This document shows positions 12,001 to 20,280 of a stretch of 64,000 bases of DNA, one piece after another. The stretch covers positions 30,970,986 through 31,034,985 of the forward strand of contig CM073905.1 in the NCBI GenBank assembly GCA_037176705.1, given 5' to 3'. A program made the translations under genes and the position numbers. This DNA is from Molossus alvarezi (lineage: Eukaryota > Chordata > Mammalia > Chiroptera > Molossidae). Position 1 is the first letter of the stretch; each line of letters opens with the position of its first letter. A model generated the notes under the pieces. The model saw only the letters and a program-made list of their open reading frames with translations. It was not told the DNA's origin and did no database searches.

Positions 12001-15000
12001 TGCTGGGATCGGAACCCAGGCAGTGTAGCTCCAAAGTCTGGGGTCTTAGCACTTCCCCGAGGGGTCAGGAGGAAAGACAGGCGCAGAGAAGGGAGGTTTG
12101 CCAAGTCTGAACACACTTTACCTACTTCGTGTGTATGTGTGTGCACACGCACGCATGTGCGGGTGTATGGGCTCCTACACCGGCCTGCCCCAGCGTCCAT
12201 GTACCTCTATCCACATGGTACCTGCTGAGGTTCCCGGGACTCCACCCCCCGAATCAGGAGTCAGAGCTGCTGGTGACTTGAGATCTTCCTGGTCCCCAGG
12301 AATGAGTCCCTGCCCCATGATCCTGGTCTTCGGGTGCCGGCAGTCCAAGATAGACCACATCTACCGGGAGGAGACCCTACAGGCCAGGAGCACGGGGGTC
12401 TTCAGAGAGCTGTACACGGCCTACTCCCGGGAGCCAGACAAACCAAAGGTAACCCGGCTCACCCCAGGCCTCCGCCGCAGCCCACGCGCCCGCACGCTCA
12501 TACACACGTGAACCCCTCACCCGCCTGCCCTCCGCCTGCGGTGCTCACACTTCAGGAGACGGGGCCTGAAATTACCAGCTGAAAACATCTAACAGCTCCT
12601 AGTGCGTGCGGCCGCTTACACGAATGTGCAGAGCAGCCAACTCCAGAGAGCGAAGCAGGCTGGGGGCTGCCGGGCGCTGCGGGCGTCAGGGGTGGTGACG
12701 GTCCGGAGCCGGTGTCGGCGGGGGTCGCACAGCGTGGCGAGCGCACCTACTGCAGCTGAGTCGTGCACTTTAAAATGGTTAAATGGTACATTTCACATGT
12801 ATTTTATTTTATTTATTTATTTTTTTTTATCCTCACCCAAGGACATTTTTGCATTGATCTTCAGATAGAGCAGAAGAGAGAGAGGGAGGAAGGGAGAGAG
12901 AGAAACGTCAATGTGAGAGAGACACATTGAATGGCTGCCACCCACACGACTCCAACCGGGGCCAGGGACAAACTGCACCCGAGGTACGTGCCCTTAGTGG
13001 GAACCGAACCTGGGACTCTCCGGTCTGCAGGCCGACACTCTAACAGCTGAGCCACACTGGCCAGGGATCATGTGTACTTCTTATTTATTTTTTATCCTCA
13101 CCCGGGGACACTTTTTGATATTTTGTTCAGATAGAGTGGGAGGGAGAGAGAGAGAGAAACATCGACATGAAAGGAACACACTGAGTGGCTGCCACCCGCA
13201 CGACCCATCCAGGCCCAGGGACAAACTGCAACCGAGGTACATGCCCTTAGTGGGAACCTGGGTCTCTCCAGACCGCAGGCCGACGCTCTAACCGCTGAGC
13301 CAAACCAGCCAAGGCATCATGTGTATTTTAATATATACAATTAAAAACATTTTTATGTGAATTAGAAAACTTATTTAATGGCCCATAAGAGACCCTACCA
13401 GTCAGACCGGACACGGGCCACAGGACTGGCACTCCTCCTGGATCTTGGGGAGGTCTGGGGTGGAGGGGTCCCAGGAAGGGGGCCAGGACAACTGGGGTGA
13501 GGGGAGAAGTCAGAGAATCTGGGCAGTGGCCATTTGACAACTGGTGTGTGTGGAAGTATATCAACCCCAACAACCAGGTCAGCCAAGCCAGGACTTACCA
13601 GCTGAACGCCAGCCTCACCCAGAGGGGAGTTCCCTGGGCTAAAAACATCCTGAACAAGCGAGCCAAGTTCCTGGAGGCTGGTGCCCCCTCACATTCCCTT
13701 AGCCCACTTCTGAATCCAGCTGCAGCAGCTGGCTTCGCACAGGTGTGGCCTGACAGCTGTCGCCTGGCCCTATCGCTTGCCATCTGCCGGGGCTTCTCTG
13801 GCTCGTCCCATAGGATTGCTGCAGTCAGCACCCCACTCCTGCAAGTTCATGGCGTTCACACCTTCTGGGTGACCCCTGGTTGTTGCAGAGAGGAGCAGGT
13901 GGTTCTGGGGTCCTCGGCAGAGTTGAGGTCCGAAGCGGGGAGCAGCTCATTCACACAGCCTCAAGTTGGCTTTCCCTCCTCCCCAACTTCACTCTGCTGA
14001 GACCCCAGAGATCACTCCCGGCCCACAAGCTCCCGTGTCAGGCTCTGCTTTCTGGGGGTCCCCTCGCCCCGCAGAAGTACGTGCAGGACATCCTGCAAGA
14101 GAAGCTGGCGGAACCGGTGTACCGAGCCCTGAAGGAGCAAGGCGGCCACATTTACGTCTGTGGGGATGTCACCATGGCTGCGGACGTCCTCAAAGCCATC
14201 CAGCGCATCATGAGCCAGCAGGGGAAACTCTCGGCGGAGGACGCCGGCGTGTTCATCAGCCGGCTGAGGGTGAGTGGCGGGGGGCTTCTGGGCTCCCTCT
14301 CCCGCATCCAGTGTCCTGTCTCCACCATTCGGGAGCCACGATGATATCCTTGCCCCCGTTTTCCATTTCTGGCCACGGTGGCGGATGTAGGTGGTCCTGA
14401 CCCACAGTTGAGAGAGAGGAAGGATGGCCGGTGTGCAGGGGAGTGTGTTAAACGGCGTTGGGGGTTGCGTTATATAAAAATAGCAAGCGGGTGGGTCACT
14501 GGGTAGCTGGACAGAGCCATCCTAAGCCAGCTTTTCCTGCCCCCAGGCCAAGGGTGACACCGCCCTGTGCAGCTGTGCAGCTGTGCAGCTCGGGCCCTGC
14601 ACAGAGACGTCTTCCCCGGGACGGCGGGTGGGAGCTGGAAGCCATTCCATGCCTGGCCCCCTGAGCCCTGGGCCATCCCAGCAGGGGGGTCTCTTCCTCA
14701 TCTGCACAGAGCAGTAGCTAAGAGCAAGCAGCCCAGCAGGCCAAGTCCTGTGTGACCCACTGCCCCAAGTAGAACAACCTGAGTCCAGGTCTCCACCGAG
14801 CTCCAGGGCTAATCCCATCCTTCCCCCTCCTCCCCTAAATGAGCAGGAATCAAACATTTGTGCAGAAGGAGCCTTGTTGTCAATAGGATACTAAACCCCA
14901 GGAGATTAAAAATAAATAAACAAACAAATAAACCTACCTTCTGGTAGAAATGTCAGAGATCCGAGGAACATTGCAGAGGTCCCCGTCATGCCATTTCTTT

Positions 15001-15339
15001 GGTATGACCCTCAGGAGACACACTTTCAACCATAAAGATAAATTAAAAATAAAATAATAATTAAAAAAAATAAAGTAAAACGCAATGACTGTTAAAAAAA
15101 GAAAAAAAAGAACTCTGCAGAATAAGGTTGAAAAACCACCCCAACTAAAAAATGAACCCATTCTACAAATGAATGGGTTCTCCTAAACCGTCTGAACTGA
15201 AATCTGTGCGTCACTGTGCCCAAGAAGTCTCCCCTTTGGCAACTGGGGAGGTGTCCCCTGCACTAAGCAGCACCTGGTCCTCTCTTCTTCTTCTTCTTCT
15301 TCTTCTTCTTCTTCTTCTTCTTCTTCTTCTTCTTCTTCT

Positions 15340-15404
<65 letters not shown>

Positions 15405-17473
15405 CGCCAGTCTCTCCAGGCTGTGATGTTTCCCACTCGGCCCAGCCACGCCCAGATCTGAACTGGCAGGAGCCAGAGGACAGAGAGGAAAGGGGGGGCT
15501 GGTGAGGTTCCCGTGTGACCTCCTCACCTCCTGTCCTCAGAATCGGTCGGCATAGCAGCAGCTTGTCCCTGGATGGGAGCATGAGTGGTCATTGTCATCT
15601 GGGCTGGAGAGACCCCAGGCCCTGAGGGTCTTGCTCGAACAGAGCCTTGGAGACCAAGGGTCCTCTGGGAGGCATTGGGTTGCGCCTAGTTTCTTTTTTT
15701 TTTATCCTCACCCGAGGACATTTTTCCATTTTTTGTTCAGGTAGAGTGGGAGGGAGAGAGAGGAAGAGAGAGAGAGAGAGAAACATCGACGTGAAAGGGA
15801 CACATCGAGTGGCTGCCACCCGCACGACCAATCAGGGCCGGGGACAAACTGCAACCGAGGTACATGCCCTTAGCAGGAACCGAACCCGGGTCTCTCTGGA
15901 CCACAGGCCGACGCTCTCACCACTGAGCCAAACCGGCCAGGGCATACCTCGTTTCTTTAGGGACCATTTTCTTTAGGGATAACTCATTCTGTGTGTCCGC
16001 CCCTCTCTATGCCCTTGGCTGGCATTTCAGGGCTGTCTCCTGACTGCTTCTGTCCCTTTAGGATGACAACCGCTACCATGAGGATATTTTCGGTGTCACC
16101 CTGCGAACGTATGAAGTGACCAACCGCCTTAGATCCGAATCCATCGCCTTCATCGAGGAGAGCAAAAAAGCCACTGACGAGTAAGCTGGCGCCGTCACCT
16201 CGGGCAGGCGGTGGGCAGGGACCCTCGTCTGGGTCCTGATGGGGAGGGATGTCTGACTCCATTAGCCTGGCGGTCCCACAGAGAGGTCCCCTGAGACCAC
16301 ACATTCCGGGCCGCGCCAGACCGGCGGGATCTAAAGCCCTGGGGATGGGGCGCAGCAGTCTGTGTTAACAAGTGCTCCTGGAGATTCTGTGCCTTCCCTG
16401 TGGGAACCCAGCTTCAGACACCGGCTTCTGTCTGGGGTGCCCCCTGGTGGAATGGCAGCTCTGTGAAGTTGTCTCCTTGGGGTTCACACCCCCGCTCTCA
16501 CCCCCCGAAATTGCTGGGAACGCTCTCACTGATGCAAATTCCAATGGGCATTATTTTTACTTCACTCCTCCCCTAGAAATAGCCGGAAACGGTCTGGGGC
16601 CCCGCAGGACTGGGGTTGAGCTCACTGTTTAAGCCTGCACGGCGCCAGGGCCCCTCAACCTTGATGGAACCGGCTCCTTGGCAGCAGCAGAGGGCACACA
16701 CCCCTTTCTCCAGACCCTCGTGGTTTCCCTTACCACGTGGCAGTTCGAAAACCTACTTTTGCCCGGCCGGTGTGGCTCAGTGGTTGAGCGTGAACCCATG
16801 AGCCAAGAGGTCGCTGGTTCGATACCTGGTCAGGGCACATGCCCAGGTTGTGGGCCCATCCCCAGTGGGGAGTGTGCAGGAGGCGGCCAATCGATGTTCT
16901 CTCTCCCCCTCTCCCTTCCTCTCTCTAAAATTAATAAAGGGGAAACAATTATAAAAAAAAAGAAAACATACTTTTGTGTCCAGGAGGTTCACATAACTAC
17001 CGTTACCATCACAGCTCCTTCGGTTAATCCTCACCAGGGGACATTTTTCCCTTGATTTTTAGAGAGAGTCAGAGGGAGGGAGAGAAACAAACTTCAATGT
17101 GAGAGAAATATCGATTGGTTGCCTCCTGCAAGACCCCGGCCCCTGTCGAACCTGCAACCCAGGTAAGTGCCCTTGACTGGGAATCAAACCCGAGACTCGT
17201 TGGTCCATGGGCTGGGGCTCTAACCGCTGAGCTAATCGGGCCAGGGCACAAAGGCCTTTGAAAGCCTGCCCCTCTCCCTGCCGGCTGTTTGGGGAGCAGG
17301 CGTTCACTCCTGCCTGCCTCCTGGTTACAGCCCAGCTGGGTGCGGGCTTCCAGCACCGGGCTCCGGGCTCCGCAGGCCGTGAGGGCTGAGGGCCTGCTCC
17401 TTCAGGACCCTGCAGCGCCTCCCGGCCTAACTCCCTCCTCACTTCTTCTCCCCGCAGGGTTTTTAGCTCCTAA
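1..17473 (+). CDS. NOS1: Neuronal nitric oxide synthase, C-terminal reductase part (partial, ten exons)
   Basis: Joined coding exons are 1-70, 4484-4677, 6193-6362, 8823-9033, 9613-9700, 10933-11054, 12300-12448, 14075-14269, 16062-16180 and 17458-17473. Every junction has AG/GT borders and the phases agree throughout, giving 443 residues that end in VFSS and a stop. The family oxidises L-arginine to citrulline and NO using NADPH and O2; this part passes electrons from NADPH through FAD to FMN. Visible in order: the FAD-domain entry ([13 protein letters not shown]), the connecting segment, RYYSISSSP and GVCSSWL for [32 protein letters not shown] and [12 protein letters not shown] for NADPH, then the regulatory tail with RLRSES. 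The oxygenase, calmodulin-binding and FMN parts lie upstream of the window. NOS1 rather than NOS2 or NOS3 is indicated by the VFSS end, the tail sequence and the neighbour FBXO21. The full protein is about 1430 residues in mammals. Confidence 0.97.
1195..2040 (+). repeat. L2-type LINE 3' end, split by a Ves SINE
   Basis: The left piece ends in 'cagcagccagagcaatctt' and the right piece resumes with 'ccctccaatggcttcccac', then 'cagggccttggcacatgc', 'ctccctgacc' and a terminal 'ttgttgaatgaa'. These are hallmarks of the mammalian L2 3' end. The Ves copy at 1290-1539 interrupts it, so the L2 is the older of the two. Confidence 0.7.
1290..1539 (+). mobile_element. Ves SINE (sense)
   Basis: It begins ccctggctggttttgctcag, has a tRNA-like head with box-B-like ggtttgattc, a pyrimidine-rich body and a poly(A) tail. 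A near-perfect target-site duplication flanks it (aaatgtaaactgag before, aaatgtaagctgaag after). Confidence 0.9.
2166..2184 (+). repeat. (TG)n microsatellite
   Basis: About nine TG units within the NOS1 intron; simple repeat only. Confidence 0.85.
3853..4100 (-). repeat. L2-type relic, antisense
   Basis: 'caacaaatatttcttgagca', then 'tattatgtgccatgcactgt' and 'acaaaacagac' are the reverse complement of the L2 3' end. Strongly diverged; limits are approximate. Confidence 0.6.
4484..4677 (+). CDS. NOS1: NOS1 exon: FAD-binding domain entry
   Basis: Acceptor ctccag, donor gtaact at 4678. It enters in phase 2 (completing a serine) and leaves one base of a glycine codon. It encodes [12 protein letters not shown], then [14 protein letters not shown], the P450-reductase-like FAD-domain start, and ends [12 protein letters not shown]. 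194 bp. Confidence 0.96.
5059..5312 (-). mobile_element. Ves SINE (antisense)
   Basis: Poly(T), then atcctcacccgaggacattt, ending gccaaaccagccagggc. A perfect target duplication, tcagtgcccattctt, lies at 5044-5058 and 5313-5327, which suggests a fairly young insertion. Confidence 0.95.
5694..5945 (+). repeat. MIR SINE (sense)
   Basis: 'acagtgtggtggttagaaga', 'gctgtgtggccttgggtgaa', 'ttaacctctctgtgctc' and 'ggataataatagcacctgcc' follow the MIR consensus almost end to end. Confidence 0.9.
6193..6362 (+). CDS. NOS1: NOS1 exon: connecting domain
   Basis: Acceptor ccacag, donor gtgggt at 6363. It completes a glycine codon, then reads [20 protein letters not shown] and on to [14 protein letters not shown] sequence ending LILSK at a codon boundary. 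This is the helical connecting segment between the FMN and FAD modules. 170 bp. Confidence 0.96.
6985..7180 (+). repeat. L1 3'-end fragment (sense)
   Basis: 'gaagtggttacctctgggga' followed by a 'ttgaactttttaaactgtac' style ending matches the untranslated 3' end of old mammalian L1 elements. Limits are approximate. Confidence 0.6.
7292..7544 (-). mobile_element. Ves SINE (antisense, older subtype)
   Basis: Starts taatccttacccgaggatat, ends cagctggccagggc. The middle reads 'tgaccccagctaggctgggg', a different subtype from the copies with 'gggacaaactgcaaccga'. No clear target duplication seen. Confidence 0.88.
8266..8425 (-). repeat. hAT-type MITE fragment
   Basis: 'ccaggtagtaaatattttag', 'ggtctgtttgatctctgtcg', then 'ggcaatacataagtgagtgg' and 'gggttccagtccaactgttt' match the reverse strand of a common hAT-type mammalian MITE. 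Two more copies lie at 50375-50925 and 58660-58890. Confidence 0.65.
8565..8730 (+). repeat. MIR SINE 3' part
   Basis: 'tccctcagtttgctcatcta', 'taaaatgggtttaataatca' and a trailing 'cctggcacagagtactta' match MIR. Confidence 0.75.
8823..9033 (+). CDS. NOS1: NOS1 exon: FAD isoalloxazine-binding segment
   Basis: Acceptor gcacag, donor gtgggc at 9034. It starts at a codon boundary with [20 protein letters not shown] and contains [20 protein letters not shown], the RxYS-type FAD motif. One base of an aspartate codon is left at the end. Codon 8892-8894 gives Arg in EEFRS, where I remember Pro in human. 211 bp. Confidence 0.96.
9034..9612 (+). other. NOS1: NOS1 intron
   Basis: Donor gtgggc, acceptor tgccag. 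GC-rich; no repeat or RNA gene recognised. Confidence 0.9.
9613..9700 (+). CDS. NOS1: NOS1 exon: FAD pyrophosphate-binding segment
   Basis: An 88-bp exon with acceptor tgccag and donor gtgagc at 9701. It completes Asp and then reads [18 protein letters not shown] and [10 protein letters not shown], leaving two bases of Gly. GVCSSWL is the conserved FAD-diphosphate motif. RDEA differs from the ADEL I remember in human NOS1. Confidence 0.95.
9701..10932 (+). other. NOS1: NOS1 intron
   Basis: Donor gtgagc, acceptor gtgcag. Contains a MER5-like MITE (10480-10660). Nothing recognised in 9701-10470. Confidence 0.9.
10480..10660 (-). repeat. MER5-like hAT-Charlie MITE
   Basis: 'cggtggttctctgtgggaat', 'gacatttggcagtgtctgga', 'tagtgggtggaggccagggc' and a terminal 'gagccgaggccgggagaccc' match a full-length hAT MITE of the MER5 kind. 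A second copy in the other orientation is at 22581-22760. Confidence 0.7.
10933..11054 (+). CDS. NOS1: NOS1 exon: NADPH pyrophosphate loop
   Basis: Acceptor gtgcag, donor gtgggt at 11055. It completes Gly, then reads [20 protein letters not shown] and [20 protein letters not shown], leaving one base of Gly. [13 protein letters not shown] is the NADPH-binding loop of the ferredoxin-NADP reductase fold. 122 bp. Confidence 0.97.
11541..12060 (-). repeat. MIR SINE (antisense), split by a Ves SINE
   Basis: The left piece has 'gtgatgtgccaggcacagtt'. The right piece has 'ataaccctatgaggtagttg', 'gccacagaaagttcagcaag' and 'ggatcggaacccaggcagtg'. Together they rebuild the antisense MIR, interrupted at about 11615-11878. 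Confidence 0.8.
11615..11878 (-). mobile_element. Ves SINE (antisense) inside a MIR
   Basis: Begins (gtt)n-aatcctcacctgaggatgtt, ends accagccagggc. It contains 'ggattgaacctgcaaccc', the older subtype. Its position inside a MIR orders the two insertions. Confidence 0.9.
12300..12448 (+). CDS. NOS1: NOS1 exon: NADPH ribose/adenine-binding segment
   Basis: Acceptor ccccag, donor gtaacc at 12449. It completes Gly, then reads [20 protein letters not shown] and [20 protein letters not shown], ending DKPK at a codon boundary. [15 protein letters not shown] is the NADPH 2'-phosphate/ribose contact region of NOS and P450 reductase. 149 bp. Confidence 0.97.
12815..13066 (-). mobile_element. Ves SINE (antisense), first of a tandem pair
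   Basis: Poly(T), then atcctcacccaaggacattt, ending cacactggccaggg. The flanks are 'tcacatgtattttattttat' upstream and 'atcatgtgtacttc' downstream; the second repeat also precedes the next SINE. Confidence 0.9.
13084..13315 (-). mobile_element. Ves SINE (antisense), second of a tandem pair
   Basis: Starts tttatcctcacccggggaca, ends caaaccagccaaggc. The downstream flank 'atcatgtgtatttta' repeats the sequence on the upstream side of both members of the pair. Confidence 0.9.
14075..14269 (+). CDS. NOS1: NOS1 exon: NADPH-binding C-terminal module
   Basis: Acceptor ccgcag, donor gtgagt at 14270. It reads 65 whole codons, [20 protein letters not shown] and onward through [20 protein letters not shown], ending [19 protein letters not shown] carries the conserved Cys-Gly-Asp involved in NADPH handling and hydride transfer in this family. 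Confidence 0.97.
15278..15399 (+). repeat. 122-nt pure pyrimidine tract, (TTC)n followed by (TC)n
   Basis: Uninterrupted pyrimidines: TTC units to about 15343, then TC units to 15399. The opposite strand is pure purine. Tracts like this can form triplex (H-) DNA and are prone to length change. Confidence 0.95.
15693..15943 (-). mobile_element. Ves SINE (antisense)
   Basis: Poly(T), then atcctcacccgaggacattt, ending gccaaaccggccagggc. Imperfect target repeat: cctagtttctt before, cctcgtttctt after. Confidence 0.93.
16062..16180 (+). CDS. NOS1: NOS1 exon: regulatory C-terminal tail
   Basis: Acceptor tttag, donor gtaagc at 16181. It encodes [20 protein letters not shown], then [19 protein letters not shown], leaving two bases (GA) of a Glu codon. 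The NOS1 tail restrains electron flow without calmodulin, and RLRSES matches the known Akt/PKA-type phosphorylation site of the family. The intron begins right after GA, so reading on into it gives GAG-TAA. Confidence 0.96.
16762..16961 (+). mobile_element. Ves SINE (sense, 'gcccaggttgtgggc' subtype)
   Basis: Starts cccggccggtgtggctcagt, contains gggcacatgcccaggttgtg, ends in an A-rich tail. Target repeat gaaaacctacttttg before and gaaaacatacttttg after. Confidence 0.93.
17024..17247 (-). mobile_element. Ves SINE (antisense, older subtype)
   Basis: Starts ttaatcctcaccaggggaca, ends ctaatcgggccagggc, with 'gtcgaacctgcaacccaggt' in the middle. No clear target repeat. Confidence 0.88.
17458..17473 (+). 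CDS. NOS1: NOS1 last coding exon (VFSS stop)
   Basis: Acceptor ccgcag. The first base G completes Glu, then GTT TTT AGC TCC TAA gives VFSS and the stop. This is the expected C terminus of mammalian NOS1. Only four residues are encoded here; the exon then becomes the 3' UTR. Confidence 0.95.
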
Positions 17474-18304
17474 CCGGACCCTCCTGCGTCCGTGGACGGC
17501 GGGGCTGCCCCGTGCGCTCCCGCGCGGGCGGCGGCAGGGTCTGTAAGCCTGGACGCTGCTGAACCCTTCCCTCTGCCTCTCGTCGAGTCGCCGCGTGTCC
17601 TGGTTTCCTCTTCTGGGCCCTCGCCTGTTTCCTCGGCCTTCCTGGGTGTCCTCCCCGAGTGTCCCTGCGGCGATGCGATGCCTTTGTAACCTGCAGTGGC
17701 ACTTACAGAACTGCCCCCACCCCCTTCCTGACGAGGACAGATCAGCGTCGCTCACGGCGGGGCTGGATCTCGGGGTTCCCCTGGAGAGGCTGCAGGGACC
17801 ACACGGAAGGGTTTTCTGAGCCCGTCTCTCGGCCGCTGAAGTCCCCCGCTTACCCTTTTATAAGATCAGTTCTGGTCACGCGTGTGCGTGCGCCTGCCGG
17901 GCCCGGGCTGCCGTCCACCCTCTTGCCTGAGCCCGTGTGTTGCCTGCAGCCCCTCAGTGCCAAGAACCCCGGCCCAGCCTGTGTTGGTTGCCCACACGTC
18001 CATAACTGAGGGTCTGTGCCTGTGTCCCTATAGCCCTCGAAGCACCCTGGTGGCCCTGGTTATAAGGGGTCAGGGCGTGGAGCGGGGTGTGTGATGATTA
18101 AAGGGGAAATCTCCAAAGAAAGAGGGCGTCGGAGACCTAGATGCATTCAGATTCTGACACCAGTTAGAGGAGCCCTCCTGGGAAATTAACCTGTCCGTCG
18201 ATTGCCCACCCCGCCCCCACCCCACCCACCCCAGGCCCTCCCAGAGCAACCCGACCAGGACCAGGCCGGAAGTCATGCGGTCCAGGGGAAAGTGCTGGAA
18301 ATAG

Positions 18305-18390
18305 GAATCTCCTGATCTTGGCCACCCGGTGACTTTGGACAAGTCACTGGTCCTCGGTTTCCCCTCCTTATAGAGTTAAAAAGCTTAACA
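18305..18390 (+). repeat. MIR fragment
   Basis: 'ggtgactttggacaagtcac' followed by 'cctcggtttcccctccttat' matches the MIR core. Confidence 0.6.
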
Positions 18391-20030
18391 GTATGAATGC
18401 ATCAAACTTGAAAGTTGTGGACACTGGAAACCATATCAAGGAAGAATGTCATCCTTTGGGGCGGTTGTTACACCCTCAGGGAAGCCAGTGAAAGGGGACC
18501 ATGTTGGGGCAGAGTGTAGTGAGACCCCCATGGCTTCTACAGGGCCCCGGAGCTTGGGGGGAGCCTGGCCTTCCCGCTTCAGACTTCTACAAGTGCTCTC
18601 CCACACTTTCAACCTGCTAAAATAATTTTAACAAATAAGTTGTCCTCGACTCAGATTTTAAAAAGGGGGGCGGGGGCAGCAGAGTCCTTAGCAGGAATCA
18701 GAGCTGGTACAACATCTCCCTGGCAGACAAGATGCCGAATGTACCCTCTCCGAGTAAATGGCATCAAAGGGCCCCGTTTTACACAGAAGTGCTAAAAAAA
18801 TTAATAGCAGGCAGTGCCCACCAGAGAGAGCCAAAAAATCCCAGTGCCCATCCCCCAAGGGACTGGCCCCGGGGGTCTGCTCTGGGCCCCCCGGGTTGGA
18901 AGGGAAGCAGCCAGCCAGCCCCATCCTTCTGTTCGGTGTTGTCACACAGAAAGACAGCATTTGCTTTATGCACTGCGCAAGGGGCACTTCTGTCTTGCTG
19001 CTGCCTGTGGGGGCTTGCCAAAGAGAAAGGGCCCTGCCCTCTTTGGAAGGGCCTTGGAATGCGGGTGCCAAAGACGTGTGGAGAAGATAACCTCCCAGAC
19101 TCCAAGTCAAAGGGCAAATAATATCTGACCTTTCTCCGCCCTCCCCGGCAGCTCCCATGGGTCCCAGCCCCTGGGTCAGAGCGAGGTCCTCCCTGCCTGC
19201 CTTGAGTCCTCTTCCTCCTGCTCAGGCATCTTTGGGCATGAAGACCACACTCAGCATGCTCCCCGGCCCTTTCTCACCGGGAGAGAAGCCCACCGTCAAC
19301 GCCGACTTTCCTGCAAACACGAGTCTGTCTCCTAGCACCTTCCCTTCCCAGGACTTTCTTTCCAACCCCTGAGCCTTTCAGAGATCCCTCTTAAGATGTC
19401 ACCGTCTCCCCCAGGGACAGAACAGCTGTGCCCAACCTCTGTCAAAGAGGAACCGGTCAGTGCTTCCCCCTGCAAATCAAGCTTTTTGCACGGATGCTTT
19501 TCCGTCGCTGAATGGACACGTGTGCACCTTCTTCGCATATCCCTGTCCTTGGAGAAGCAGGCAGACAGATGGAAACATCGCCTTGTTTTATCGGGGAGCC
19601 CGAAGAAATCATCATTTAACCAGGATTTATCCTTCTTCCCAAGAAGGATGTTTTTCCCCCCAAGTAAATGCCTTTCAGCCAAAACACAGCTGCTTCATAA
19701 CTCGTGGCTCGACGTCGGGAGACTAGACTGATCTGTTTCTCTCGTTTGTCAGAATCCCTGACACCAAAAGCCTGGCTGTAATGAGCCTTTCAAGAAATGG
19801 AGAGTGGAGCCCTGATGGAGGGTTTAGCGCTGATCCAGGGTTTCTAAATGCTGCCCTCTTGTGGTGGCTTGTATTTCAGGCCCAGTAGCCAAAAATGGGT
19901 GCAAACTTTGGTTTAATAATAGGTGAGCAAAAAATCGGGTTTGACTGGGCACTTGGGGGTTACCCAAGTTACAGACCTTTTATTTCCCTCTCCCCCTTGA
20001 ATTGGCCTGCAGTAGCTCCAACCCCATTTA

Positions 20031-20280
20031 TGTATTTATTTTTATTAATTCTCACCCTAGGATATTTTTTCATTGATTTTTAGAGAGAGTTGAAGGGAGG
20101 GAATGAGAGAGTGAGAAACATCGATGGAAGAGAGACACATTGATTGGTTGCCACCTGCATGACCCCAGCCAGGGCTGGGGAACAAACCTGCAGTCTAGGT
20201 CTGTGACCTTGACTGGAATCAAACCCTTGACCTCTTGGTCCACAGGCTGCTGCTCCAACCGCTGAGCCAAACCCGCCAGG
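20031..20280 (-). mobile_element. Ves SINE (antisense) in the presumed NOS1 3' UTR
   Basis: Starts tgtatttatttttattaatt, then ctcaccctaggatatttttt, ends caaacccgccagg. A perfect 16-bp target duplication, gctccaaccccattta, lies at 20015-20030 and 20281-20296. Confidence 0.95.

Larger units (their letters stand above)
11055..12299 (+). other. NOS1: NOS1 intron
   Basis: Donor gtgggt, acceptor ccccag. Its second half is a MIR split by an antisense Ves SINE; a short alternating TG/CA tract follows near 12129-12165. Nothing recognised in 11055-11540. Confidence 0.9.
12595..13345 (+). repeat. L1 3'-end fragment (sense), interrupted by two Ves SINEs
   Basis: 'ggctgggggctgccgggcgc' drifts from the usual L1 'ggctgggg' stretch and is followed by 'gtgcactttaaaatggttaa' and 'atggtaca'. 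The end resumes after 13316 with 'atcatgtgtattttaatata'. CpG-rich drift in the first part is unusual. Confidence 0.6.
12449..14074 (+). other. NOS1: NOS1 intron
   Basis: Donor gtaacc, acceptor ccgcag. Contains an L1 3' end with two consecutive antisense Ves SINEs inside it (12595-13345). I recognise nothing in 13345-14070. Confidence 0.9.
14270..16061 (+). other. NOS1: NOS1 intron
   Basis: Donor gtgagt, acceptor tttag. Contains a long (TTC)n(TC)n tract (15278-15399) and an antisense Ves SINE (15693-15943). 14270-14880 shows nothing I recognise; 14900-15130 is A/T-rich with several AATAAA strings but no support for a real poly(A) site. Confidence 0.9.
16181..17457 (+). other. NOS1: NOS1 last coding intron
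   Basis: Donor gtaagc, acceptor ccgcag. Contains a sense Ves (16762-16961) and an antisense Ves (17024-17247), 62 bases apart and in opposite orientations. Nothing recognised in 16181-16740. Confidence 0.9.

Noticed and set aside
14881..14940. Cluster of AATAAA-like strings as an early NOS1 poly(A) site
   Set aside because: A/T-rich intronic repeat DNA; coding exons continue downstream in perfect phase, so it is at most a cryptic site.
15183..15582. Open frames rich in Glu or Arg-Glu (antisense) and Leu/Ser (sense)
   Set aside because: Translation of the (TTC)n(TC)n microsatellite only.
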